Part shown: piece after piece, positions 1 to 10,600 of the stretch | How positions within the stretch are numbered: position 1 is the first letter of the stretch | How the letters are laid out: every line of letters begins with the position of its first letter | Assembly: GCA_028697205.1 (NCBI GenBank) | Contig: JAQVFO010000002.1 | Span: 124,001-188,000 of the forward strand | Direction: 5' to 3' | Origin: Candidatus Altimarinota bacterium | GTDB taxonomy: Bacteria; Patescibacteriota; Gracilibacteria; BD1-5; UBA6164 | Length of the DNA stretch: 64,000 nt | Position numbers and translations under genes: made by a program | Notes under the pieces: generated by a model | Databases searched by the model: none | What the model saw: the letters and a program-made list of their open reading frames with translations, nothing else | What the model was told of the DNA's origin: nothing

Positions 1-221
1 TACATTATTCAAGCATACATTAAAGCAATTACAGCAATAACTGCAACATATTTTATTACTTCTGATACAAAGTTTCATATTACATTAACTATTCAATTTT
101 GTCATAAATTATCTCAGGATTCACATCAAGGTAATCATGTACATTCAAACTTTGGTCAACTTGCTGCAAAAGTAGTTAAATATGAACTTAATCATAATAT
201 TATAAAAAGTATTTTTTTCAT
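1..221 (-). CDS. T4SS-pilin-like small membrane protein, cut by the window edge
   Basis: The gene starts at ATG 221..219 and runs off the left edge, so only about 73 N-terminal residues are visible. They show a signal peptide (MKKILFIILG start, cleavage plausible after TTFA), a short Cys-containing glycine-rich stretch with TGA-encoded glycines, then the beginning of a hydrophobic helix (KYVAVIAVIALMYAG). This is the layout of the VirB2/TrbC-type pilin-like proteins common in CPR genomes and matches the gene just upstream, whose stop lies 3 bases before this start, so the two are probably co-transcribed. The family is inferred from architecture and the YAG motif only; the rest of the protein is outside the window. 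Confidence 0.6.
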
Positions 222-224
222 AGT

Positions 225-644
225 TTAATTTCAAGTATATAATATATATCTAAGAAGAGTTACTAGGTAATAAGAAGATAATGCAACAATAAGTGCAACG
301 ATTCATGTTGTAAACATAGTTTTACCTTTTGAAAGCATTTCATCTTGTCAATGATAGAAAATCATATATCAAGCTCAAATAGACATAACCAAAAGTGCTA
401 TAACTCATATAGCTATCATCAAATTTTGTATAATTGTTGATAAAATATTATTTGCAGTGTCTTTGATATCTCAAGTTTCGTTATAATTCTTAGTTCATGG
501 TGATATGTCTGTTGTATTTATCATAAATTCAGTTGAGTTTAGACAATTTTCTCAAGTACATCAAGAACTAGTTGTTCAATCTGCAAAAATATTACTTATT
601 CATAAAGTTGATAATATTAAAAGTAAAAGTATCTTTTTAATCAT
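225..644 (-). CDS. T4SS pilin-like protein (VirB2/TrbC type), 139 aa
   Basis: Read with UGA as Gly from ATG 644. It has a signal peptide (MIKKILLLLILSTLGISNIFA), a short Ser/Thr/Cys-rich mature N-terminus, then two hydrophobic helices joined by a polar loop of the form GAGYMIFYHGQDEMLSKGK. That helix / G-x-D-E-x-x-x-K-G-K loop / helix unit is the signature of the small pilin-like membrane proteins of CPR type IV secretion-like systems and recurs in the proteins at 29136-31485. Presumed role: a secreted or membrane subunit that could form a pilus-like assembly. It heads a minus-strand pair with the partial gene at 1-221. Length and topology fit the family, but the remaining T4SS genes are not adjacent. 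Confidence 0.7.
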
Positions 645-756
645 AATTTTATTATAAAATCACTAAACTAGGTAAATTTTAATAAAAATTTTATATTTAG
701 CAAAAAATTATTAGAATTACTTTCAATTATCTCTCTATAAATATAAAAAACATTGT

Positions 757-1884
757 ATGAAAATTGCAATTTTACATGAAATGCTTGTAAAACTTGGTTG
801 AGCAGAAAAAGTAGTTGAAAAAATTATTTCTATTTTTCCTGATGCTGATTTATTTACATTAATTTACGATGAAAATAAAGTTTGAAAGGTATTTCATAAA
901 AACAAAGTACAAGTAGCAAAAATTACTGAGAGGATTTACAATCTTACTAAAAATCAAAGATTTTGTCTTCCTTTTATGCCAAGAGCAGTTGAAAGTATTG
1001 ATTTTTCAAAGTATGATGTGGTTATATGTTCTTCATCTTGATTTGCACATGGGGCAATTACAAAACCAGACACTAAATTTATTGTTTATTATCATTCTCC
1101 TGCTAGGTACCTTTGGGATTGGACAAATGAATATAAAAAAGATATATGATGGAATAAATGAATAAAGTGATTATTATTAAATAATTTATTTTTAAAGCTT
1201 AGACAATGGGATTTTATAGCTTCAAATAGAGTAGATATAAATCTTGCAAATAGTAATAATTCTGCAAATAGAGTAAAAAAATATTATAAAAAAGATTGTG
1301 AAATTCTTTACCCTCCTATTGAAACAAAAAGATTTAATAAAGAAATAAAACCAATTTGAGTATTAAAAAATTTGGAAACAAATTACTACATAATAATTTC
1401 AGCTCTTACAGAATTTAAAAAAATAGAAATTGCAATAGAATGATTTAATAAAATGCAAGATAAAATTTTAGTTATAATCTGAGCTTGAAACTATAGAGAA
1501 ACTCTTGAAAGCAAAGCAAATTGAAAAAATATTATTTTTACATGAGCAAAATACTGAGATGAACTTGTTGAGTTAGTACAATGAAGTTTATGACTTGTAT
1601 TTCCTTGAGAAGAAGACTTTTGAATAGTACCAATAGAAGCTATGGCTAATTGAAAACCTATTTTTGCATATCGTGGTTGATGATTGCTTGAAACAGTTCT
1701 AGAAGAAAAAACTTGAAATTTCTTTGATGATAAAAATTGATATGACTTTGTTCCAAAATTTATAGAATTTGATAAAAAAGTAAAAAAATGATTTTTTGAC
1801 AAAGAATTTATTAAAAAACATGCTCTACAATTTGATGAAGCTATATTTGAAAAGAGATTGAAAGAAATAGTGTACAAAAAATAA
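757..1884 (+). CDS. GT4-type glycosyltransferase, 375 aa
   Basis: This is a cytoplasmic GT-B fold glycosyltransferase that adds a sugar to a surface-glycan or lipid-linked intermediate. The N-terminal half begins MKIAILHEMLVKLGGAEKVV, the glycine-rich start of GT4 enzymes (both glycines of the GG that matters are GGT/TGA). The C-terminal half carries EEDFGIVPIEAMANGKP, the E-x7-E donor-binding motif of GT4/GT1 enzymes, followed by a glycine-rich loop. Its length (375 aa) is normal for the family, and the sequence resembles the WbaZ/mannosyltransferase-like branch. It is first in a plus-strand block with an O-antigen-ligase-like and a GT-C protein. Donor and acceptor cannot be told from the sequence. 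Confidence 0.85.
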
Positions 1885-1950
1885 AGATATTTTTGCAATT
1901 TTTTTTAATTTTGTAAAATATATTATAACTATTATTTATTATCCAAAAAC

Positions 1951-3297
1951 ATGAACTTCGCAAAGATATTTACCAAATCACTATTTGTAATATTTATAGC
2001 TTTATTACCTTTTCATGCACTTTTTATAACAACAATTAAGTGTAAATTTTGAATTGATACAAACATACTTAGATTTTGGAAAGAATGACTAATAATACTA
2101 TTACTTTTAGCAACTTTGATTGAACTACATTTTAGGAAAAGAAAATTCAATGAATTATTGAAATGAAATTATTTAGTTTGAACAACAATTGCATTTATTA
2201 TTTGTTCACTATTTTATATTTGATTTCCATATCTTGAATTCAAGGTTTCAAATTTTTTAGGTTTTAAATATGATGTATTTTTTCTATTTTGTCTAATTAT
2301 CTGAATTTACCTAAATTTTATAAAAGATAATTTCAAACTACTCTTAAATACAATTTTTGTTTCATGATTTATATCAATTGTAATTTTTTTACCTTGGTAT
2401 TTATTTTGAGATATTTCTGCATTAAGTTCTATCTTTTGATACTCAGATAAAGTATCAACGTACACAGCCAACTCATGTATAAGTTTTTCACAAAATGTTG
2501 AATGATGACATCATAGATTTCAATGAACTTTTGGTTCTCCTATAAATATCTCTATATTTTTTGTAGTTTTTTATTTAATATATATTTGATACATATTAAA
2601 AAAAGATTATAAAAATTATAATAAAGTATTGTTAATAGCAATTCCAAGTTTGTTTGTTTTTCCATCAATTTTCTTTTCGTACAGCAAAACTTCTATTTTA
2701 TGATTACTTTTTTGAGCTAGCATTTTTATATATTTATCAAATAAATTTATATTTAAAAAAACTCTTAAAAAATGACAAATTTATTATGTTTACTGAATTT
2801 TGATTTTTTTAATTTTAGGATTTGTAATTGCCAAAAGAGATCTATTTTTACATCCTGATGCAGTATTTAATAGATTAGATAATTTATCAAGATCAGTAGA
2901 AATGTTTACTTACAATCCAATATGATATTGACTTTGAGTTGCTTGACCCGCTAGTCAAATTTGAAGGAGTATAGAATCTCTTTGAAATTGGCAAATTATG
3001 GCTCAAAGTACGTCAGCAACTGCATTATTTTTACCTGAAAATTGGTATATACAAATATTATTAGAACAATGAATTCTATGATTATCTCTATTTTTAAGTA
3101 TATTTATAATTATTTGACTTAAATTATATAAAATCATTCAAGTAAAAAAGGATTACTTAAGTATTGCAATTTTCTCAAGTTTCATAGCTATATGCTTTAT
3201 GGCACTAGTTTGTCATGCTTTTGAAGATTCTGCAATTGTTTATCCATTATTTCTTATCATTTGAGCATATATTTGAAAAAACAGTAAGTTAAATTAG
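1951..3297 (+). CDS. O-antigen ligase/polymerase-like membrane protein, 448 aa
   Basis: This polytopic membrane protein has about 11 hydrophobic segments and a large periplasmic-type loop near the C-terminal third. That loop region contains NPIGYGLGVAGPAS and then LPENWYIQILLEQGILGL, matching the Wzy_C / O-antigen ligase (WaaL-Wzy) family pattern (N-P-x-G-x-G-x-G, then H/N-N-x-Y/W-x-x-x-L-x-x-x-G-x-x-G). Family members polymerise or transfer lipid-linked glycans outside the membrane. The start at 1951 follows the glycosyltransferase stop by 66 bases, and the next gene begins 36 bases after its stop, so a glycan operon is likely. Whether it is a polymerase, a lipid A-type ligase or a protein O-glycosyltransferase cannot be decided; CPR cells usually lack LPS, which makes ligation to protein or teichoic-like polymer plausible (inference). 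Confidence 0.75.
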
Positions 3298-3333
3298 AAT
3301 ATTTTTGACTCTCTAAAAATACAATCAAACTTT

Positions 3334-5022
3334 ATGAAACAAAAAAACTTTTTTCTTCTACTTATAATCATTGTTTGAAGTCTAGTTCATATTTGATTTT
3401 TTTCAATAAATGAAATACTTAAAAATGCTGACTCATTTGCATACTTACAAATGAGTTATTATTTTAAACAGTTAAATTTATCATGATTTTGAACTTGATG
3501 GTTTTGATTTCTTTACAGTTTTTTTATATCCATTTTTGGAATAATAACATTTTTCATTAATGAATATTATAGTGCATTATTATTAAATATAATCTTATTC
3601 TGATCTTCTGCATATATCCTTTATAAAATCTGAGAAATATACCTAGAAAAAAAGTATAATTTACTACTTATTATATTGTATTATTTATCTCCAATACTTC
3701 TAAGTTTCAATATAACTATACTTTCTGAAAATATTTATATTCTTATATTTTTATGATTTATATTATTTTTATTAAAGAGCTTTAATAATCCTGACAAAAA
3801 CAGAAATATTAAATTTTTCATAACAATTTCTATTTTTTTAGCACTACTATATTTTACTAGAGCAGAAGCATTTATATATATTTGAAGCGTTTTTATTTTA
3901 TTATTTTTTTATGAACTTAGAAACCATAAATTTAAAATAATAAATAATAAAATATGGATAAATATTATTAAAAAATCTTCATTAATTATCTTATTTTTTC
4001 TTATTTTTATTTCCCCTTACATATTTTATCTGCACTCAATTACATGAGAATGGTGATTAACAAACAAATGAAGTGCTAATTTAAGACAAGCAGAACTTAG
4101 GGGGACAGACAAAATGGATGATGAATGATTTGAAAAAGCTGTTTGAGAACTAACAAACGATAACCATAATCTAAAATCATGATTTGTATGATGATTAACA
4201 TATAATTTATGAGAAAAATCTGAAAGTTTAAAAGAATACTTACTAAAAAATCCAAAAGAAACTACTTTTAGAATACTTGAAAATCAATTAAAATTGTATT
4301 TAAAAAATATCCCTGAACTTATAGTATGAGATTCTATGAAACTTTTTTATTCAAAAGATTCAATTTTTTATAAAAATTATATATTTATATTAGTTTGTAC
4401 CTTACCTTTACTCCTTGTATTATATTGATTATATAAAATGTTTAAACAAAAAGAATATGACTTTTTAATTATATTCTTTTCATTTTTTAGTGTAGCTTCT
4501 ATATTTTTCACATTATTTTTTGTATTAAATAGATATTTTTTATTTTTCTTACCTTTAATACTAATAATACTAGTTTTCTGACTTCAAAATATAAAAGTAA
4601 AATATAAAGAGACATTAATTTCTTTACTAATATGATTATATTTACTATGAAATTATACTTTTTATAACTCAGTAAAAAATGATGATTATAAATATCAAGT
4701 AAAAAAAATAGCTTGAGAATGGTTAAAAGAAAATAAAGATATAACCAATTCTAGAATTATGGAAAGATTTCCTATAGTTACATATTATTCATGAACAAAA
4801 GAAAGATGGTTAACTCCTTTTACTGACGACTTAAATAACTTAATTGAATATGCAAAATACAATAATATAAATTATTTTGTCGTAGATAGTCTTGATTTTA
4901 AAACATATAGGCCTAACCTTATTTTTTTGCTTAGTGATGATTTCAAAAACAATTCATTAATTAAATTAAAAACTTTTAAAATAAATAATGAAAAAGTTAT
5001 CTTGTATAAATTTAATTTTTAG
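3334..5022 (+). CDS. GT-C family (PMT/ArnT-like) membrane glycosyltransferase, 562 aa
   Basis: Multi-spanning membrane protein with roughly 11-12 hydrophobic helices, an acidic residue in the first extracellular loop (ADSFAYLQM near residue 35, where GT-C enzymes carry their catalytic Asp/Glu) and a soluble C-terminal tail of about 120 residues containing RWLTPFTDD and YFVVDS. This matches the dolichyl-phosphate-mannose-protein mannosyltransferase/ArnT superfamily, which uses polyprenyl-phosphate sugars outside the membrane. It is the third gene of the glycan block and probably acts on the same surface polymer or on proteins. Sequence identity within GT-C enzymes is low, so the substrate is unknown. 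Confidence 0.65.
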
Positions 5023-5028
5023 TATAAT
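5023..5028 (+). promoter_or_regulatory. Possible -10 box for the 689-aa exported protein
   Basis: TATAAT at 5023-5028 overlaps the end of the GT-C stop codon, with TTGTAT at 5002-5007 (15-base spacer, shorter than ideal). It lies about 30 bases before the ATG at 5058. Weak evidence in such AT-rich DNA. Confidence 0.25.
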
Positions 5029-5057
5029 TAAAAATGTTTATTTTTTAAAAAATATCT

Positions 5058-7127
5058 ATGGTAAAAAAAGTGTTTAGTTTTATCGTTTTAGTTGTTTTTC
5101 TGACTAGTTCACTAAATATAACTTTTGCAGAAAATAGTACCCTTTTATCTGCTTCTAGAGCAAAAATAAAAACTTTAAAAAATTGATCTAAATACTTAAT
5201 ACAATTAAATAAAGTTGATAAATTTATTGACTCCCAAACTGACTCTGCTTTATTAGCAAAATTAAAGATAAGTGTTGATGGAAAAAAAGAAAAAATCATA
5301 CCTAGTATCTTATGATGAAGTAAGTCAAATGACTTAAATTATGAACTATTAAATTATATAAGCTTAAAATTAAGTGAGAGACTTAATACTTTATCATGAA
5401 TAGAACAACAAAAAATTATAGACTTATTTAATAATCCAGATTTAACTTCTGATGAAATTAAAAAAGTTGAAGATGAAATAGTTAAATTGCAATTAAACTT
5501 ATTTGACTCTAGTAAAACATTTATTGATAAATTAGTAAGTAATTTACAAGATTCTATAAATTTAGAAGAAAAAGGTAATTTAAAAATAAATGCAGAATGA
5601 AGTTGATCATTATTTTGAACTGCTAGTTGAGAATTAAATATAACTAATTATGCTTCTAAAATTTCAAATTTTGACTCTGAATTTAAAGCACAAGTTGATT
5701 TACTTATTAATTCAAGCTTAAGATGATGAGAAGATTTCAAAACTCAGTTTTCATCATTTATCAACTTTATAAGCAAAGATGGTAACATATATATACTTTT
5801 AGATAAATTAAATTATTCAGGAATTGACTCAAGTGAGATTGAAACATATCTTGCAAAATTAAAAGAATTAGCTGCAAATAATGAATATTTAAAATTTGAA
5901 GATCAAAATTCAACTTATGTACTAAATTTAATTAGAAATTTTGATTTAAATTCTATTTATGGGGAAACAAATAAAATTCTTTTAAATCCTATGTTTAGAC
6001 CATATAAAAAAGATTGAGATAGATATTTATTATTACCTACTAAAGAAGCATGTGATGCAATAAAATGAATAGAATATAAAATAGCATGAAAATGAGTTTG
6101 GTATTGTAGTGATAATGAATATGATAAAATGTTAAAAGAAAGTTTAAAAAATTGAAACTTTTATATTGTTATAGACTGAAATGAAAAATATCTATGATAT
6201 GATATGATAAGTAATGATGTAACTTGATGAGTTAAAGTTTATTATTCTGATAAAAAAATTGAAAAAATACTTGTAAGAATTGATCCAAAAGATAATAAAT
6301 ATAAATGAGAATATTTTGAATTAAATTTCGTTAACTGACAAAAATTGGATATTGTACTTAACGCAATGTCTGAAAATATGCTTTTATCTTTCAAATCTTT
6401 GTTATCTAGTGATAATAAATTTAATAAAATTAATTTTATATGAAATTTTACAGACTTTACATCATCTTTTAATTTAGAGAATAAAAAGTTTAATGGTAAC
6501 TTTGAAAATAAATTAAAAAGATATAATTATGATTATAATAACTGAACTTGAAATTATGAAGATAGCTGAAAAATAATATGAACATTAAGTTGAGAACTGA
6601 ATAGTGAAAATACACTTATATCTTTAAATTTAGATATAAGTTGAAATGAAAATGCAAATAAATATAACTATGATTGGAATACTTGAAAATCATCATACAC
6701 TCCTGTAAACTCTATTTTTAATTTAAAATATACTTTAAAAAATGAGATAATTTCATGAAACATATCATACAAAGAATGAGATAATGAATTATTTTCTTTA
6801 AATTCAACTTGAAAATATAGAAAAAATTATTTTGAATTAAATAATATAATAAATTTCTTAAATCCTATTAGCTTTACATCTGATAAAGAAACAGTAGTTT
6901 GAAATTTAAATATTAAATATGAATGAACACTAAATAAAAATAATTCAAATATTTATCTTGATGTTAAATCTAAAACAGATTATATAAAAATTATAATAAC
7001 TTCAGATTATGAAAAAAATCAAAATAATAATATAAAAATTGAAGCTCCAACTAAATATAAAACTATTGATGAAGTTTTTCCAAAAAATAACTCAAGCAAT
7101 AATGATTTCTTTTATCAAACTAAATAA
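5058..7127 (+). CDS. Exported protein of unknown function, 689 aa
   Basis: I do not recognise a family. The N-terminus is a clear signal peptide (MVKKVFSFIVLVVFL, cleavage plausible after NITFA). The mature protein is rich in Asn, Lys, Ser and TGA-encoded Gly. Its first part is Lys/Asp-rich and largely helical in character (residues about 20-200); the second half (about 450-680) has alternating polar/hydrophobic strands of the type seen in beta-rich surface proteins. Two Cys residues (in EACDAIK and VWYCSDNE, about 20 residues apart) could form a disulfide. It follows the glycan block and ends in a strong terminator, suggesting an independently terminated exported or surface-anchored product. 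No LPXTG-like or lipobox motif was seen. Confidence 0.8.
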
Positions 7128-7160
7128 ATTGACAATAATATAAAAACTTGCAAAATATAA

Positions 7161-7193
7161 AAAAGTAATATAATACACTTATATTACTTTTTT
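7161..7193 (+). terminator. Intrinsic terminator after the 689-aa protein gene
   Basis: A perfect 13-bp stem (AAAAGTAATATAA) with a five-base loop is followed by a T run. It starts 33 bases after the TAA and only about 12 bases before the next ATG. Confidence 0.8.
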
Positions 7194-7205
7194 AATTTAA
7201 AAATT

Positions 7206-7595
7206 ATGAAAAAAGTTATCATATTATTATGTGTTATACTATGAATAGTTAGTATAAATACTTCATATGCAGCAACAACTACTAGTACTTGATATCTTAT
7301 AAAATCTGATGTAAATATTTATAAAATTTATAAAGAAACTGTGCTTTCTAGACACCAAATTAAACTTGATTTTAAAGATGGAGATAAACTAAATTCTATA
7401 ATTGAAAAATATTTTATAAATGTTTACCTTTCTAAAGATAGAAAACAAAAGCTTGATACATTAGAAAGAAATTTATCAAATGTACTGCAAAAACTAGAAG
7501 CTAAAAAACCTTTAACTATAAATCAAAAAAAGATTTTTAATTTAGCTAGAAATTTATATTTAAGAACTATATTAGAATTAAGAAAGAAAAACTAA
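7206..7595 (+). CDS. Small exported helical protein, 129 aa
   Basis: The start at 7206 gives a signal peptide (MKKVIILLCVILGIVSINTSYA) that includes a TGA glycine; a reading confined to the standard code would begin too late, at 7341, and miss it. The mature part is short and mostly charged and helical (KQKLDTLERNLSNVLQKLE), possibly a coiled coil. No conserved family was recognised. The gene sits between two hairpins, so expression requires read-through or a promoter inside the short leader. Presumed periplasmic or surface-located. Confidence 0.75.
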
Positions 7596-7602
7596 ATGAA
7601 AT

Positions 7603-7640
7603 AAAAAAAATACTAAATCAATTGATTTAGTATTTTTTTT
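7603..7640. terminator. Bidirectional intrinsic terminator between convergent genes
   Basis: A perfect 19+19 base palindrome (arm core TACTAAATCAA flanked by A and T runs) serves the 129-aa gene on plus and the giant gene on minus, whose stop codon (7639..7641) overlaps its edge. Confidence 0.85.
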
Positions 7641-10600
7641 ATTTCATTATATAATTTCAGTTACTCATTTTCATAAGAACCTCTCAGACTTGTTTTGATC
7701 TATTATTATCAAACAATTTAATACTTACATTATCTCATATAGTATTATACTCTAAACTATAATAATTTGAATATGTACTAATTCTTCAATCAGAAAATAT
7801 TGTAAATAAAGGTGTTTTGTATGGGTCATCAATAGAATATATTACAATTGCTCATGGATTATATGGAACACTTAATGGAACTTGGTAATAAGAGTAAATT
7901 GATTTATTATCAAGTCTTAAATAAATTCAATCAGTTGAAGTGTTAACTAAATCTTCAACAATAGAAACATTTTGTACCTTATCAAAGCTAAAATACTCAT
8001 AATAAATTTCATCTACTCAACTACTTAAAATAATTTTTACATAAGGATTAGTATTTGTTGAAGGAAGAACATCTATTTTTGCTCAAGGTAAATTTTTTAT
8101 TGTTATATTTCAAGTATTTTCATTAATTGTAGCAACTACAATTCAATTCTTATACAACAATAATCAATCATTACCATTTAAATTTACATCAAACAAATAT
8201 GTTCAAGAACTTGTTGTATTAACTTTTTGATTGTTTGATTTATCTATTAATTTTGATAAAACTCATCATCTATATCTATATAAATTAATAGGTTCATTAG
8301 ATAACTTTTCATTTATACTTCAAATAACATTATCTCAATTTTTAGCATCAATAGATGGTATAGGACTATATACTTCTAATATTGCTTCTTTGTATAAAGA
8401 GTTTCATGCTAAATCTTTTATATGCAATCATATCTTTTTTGTAAATAACTCATTATATGGTCAAAAATCAACTTTAACACTATTAAATGTCTTTTTTACT
8501 AAACCATTATCTATGTCTCTATCATTCGTTTTATCTCAATCATTATCAGAATCAACATCTAAATCTGTATCAATATAAAAATCATCAATTCAAATTAATC
8601 AAGAATCTTCGTAAATATAAGGAGTAAAATCATAAGTATATTTTTGATAAACAGGTATTTTTATATTTCAACTTAAGTTAATTTCTGGAGCATTATTATC
8701 ACTAGATAATTGAGGAGAAAGTAATACTTGTGATGATTTTGTTCAGTTAATATTTTCTTTAAAAGCATTAATTCTTGAATAATAAAAATCATTTTTTTGT
8801 TTTGTAGAAATTAGATATGAATTAGATTTAAATCATAAATCATATATTCTATAACTTTTTATATCTCTAAAATCCAAATTTGTTACTGTTCAATCATAAT
8901 AATTTATATCTATATGAGATGCTTCTGATAACAATCATAAATTATCATTATTTGAAGTAATCATAACTCAAGGCAAAATAGGTAATCATACATAATCTTT
9001 TATACTTTGTCATTTTAAAGAAATTGTATTTTGTCATTGAATATATGCATTTCAAGTTATAGCAGTAATTTTTGCTCATGATTTAAACTGTATATTTTCA
9101 AATCTATTTACTGTCACTTCATATAATGAACTTGAGCTATTTATATAATATGTAATTGTAAATGGAGTTTTTCATGCATACAATTTAGTATTAGATGACA
9201 ATGATACAACTTTATTATTACTAATATCATCTTTTATGTTTATCATTTCTTTTCACTCAAAAACAAAATCATCATTTATATTATTTCAAACTGCAGATAA
9301 ATATGCTAAATTATTTTTTATATTATAATCAAGTGTATAACGATTGTCTGGAATATTATCAATATCAGCGAAAGAATCTATTATTTCTTTTCTTATATTT
9401 TGAGGAACATATGAATTATAATTTTCATTTAAAAATTTATCAACAATATCATAAAATTCTAACCTAAAATTATTTAAAGTATCATTTGTTGGAGCATCAA
9501 AAGAAAAATTTATATATCAATTAGCCGATGAAACTTCTCTAGGATTATTTATTGCCTCATAAAATATCTGTGAATTAAAAAACTTATTATCTCAAATACT
9601 TAACTCATAAGGATCATAAATAGTAGGATTATTTATAACTGTATTCTTTGTATTTTCCTTTAAATATAATTCTCAATTTACCATATATAGTAAATCTTCA
9701 TCATCATCATTGTCAAAATCTGTATGTCATAACTTTTCATTTCATTTTAATTCATCAATATAATCAAAAAGTCTATAACTTATACCATTTTCAATTACAT
9801 AAATTCACTTATAATCAAATTTATAATTTGGGTCTGAACTACAAGTACTTGAAGCAGAAGTAACTCAAGAAGAAGAATTAGATGTATTTGCTGCAAGTGA
9901 TTTTGTAAAATCATTTAATCCTGACTTAACTCTAGTTAATAAGCTGTCTCAATCTTTCTTTAATTCAGATGTATCATTATTATTATCAGTTAATAAATTC
10001 ATTGTTGCCTTAACTGTTTCAAGATTATGTTTTCTTAGTATTTCATTATATGCCTTAACATTTGAATCATTTGTACTTGAAACAAACTTTATACTATTTG
10101 GTTTATTCAAATTTTTTATAGATTCTTTTTGTGTTTTTGTTCTCTGTATTTCAGTGTTTATAATATCTTTTAAAGCATCAAATTTTTCTTTATTTTTATC
10201 TTTCAAATCATTAATCAACTTGTCTTCATTAGAATAAGTCATATTTGAAACATCTTGCCATAATTTTCTTATATTTTCAGTTTCAGGATCAGCTTGTAAA
10301 GCTTTACTAGCTAAATTCTCATTTACGTAAGTTAGGAAATCTTTATTTGATAACTCTATATTTCTATTATCCTTCATAAACTTCAAAACTTTAAACATAG
10401 AATAAGCTATAAATTTTGAAAAATTGTTTAATTCTCATTCAACTATTTCTTTATCAGTTTTTTTATTTTCATTCATTCCAGTTTTATTTCATAGATTTAC
10501 GTCTATTCTTTCTTGAAGTGGACTTGAAAAATCTAAGTTAGGAACTGTTGTTCTAAATAAGTTAATTATATTATTTGTAAAAGTATTTATAGGAGCAACT

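Noticed and set aside
1491-1898. Minus-strand open frame opposite the GT4 gene
   Set aside because: It overlaps the conserved donor-binding half of the glycosyltransferase and disappears as a credible gene once UGA is read as Gly on the plus strand.
7169-7174. TATAAT as promoter of the 129-aa gene
   Set aside because: It is part of the left arm of a perfect 13-bp terminator hairpin, which explains the sequence better.
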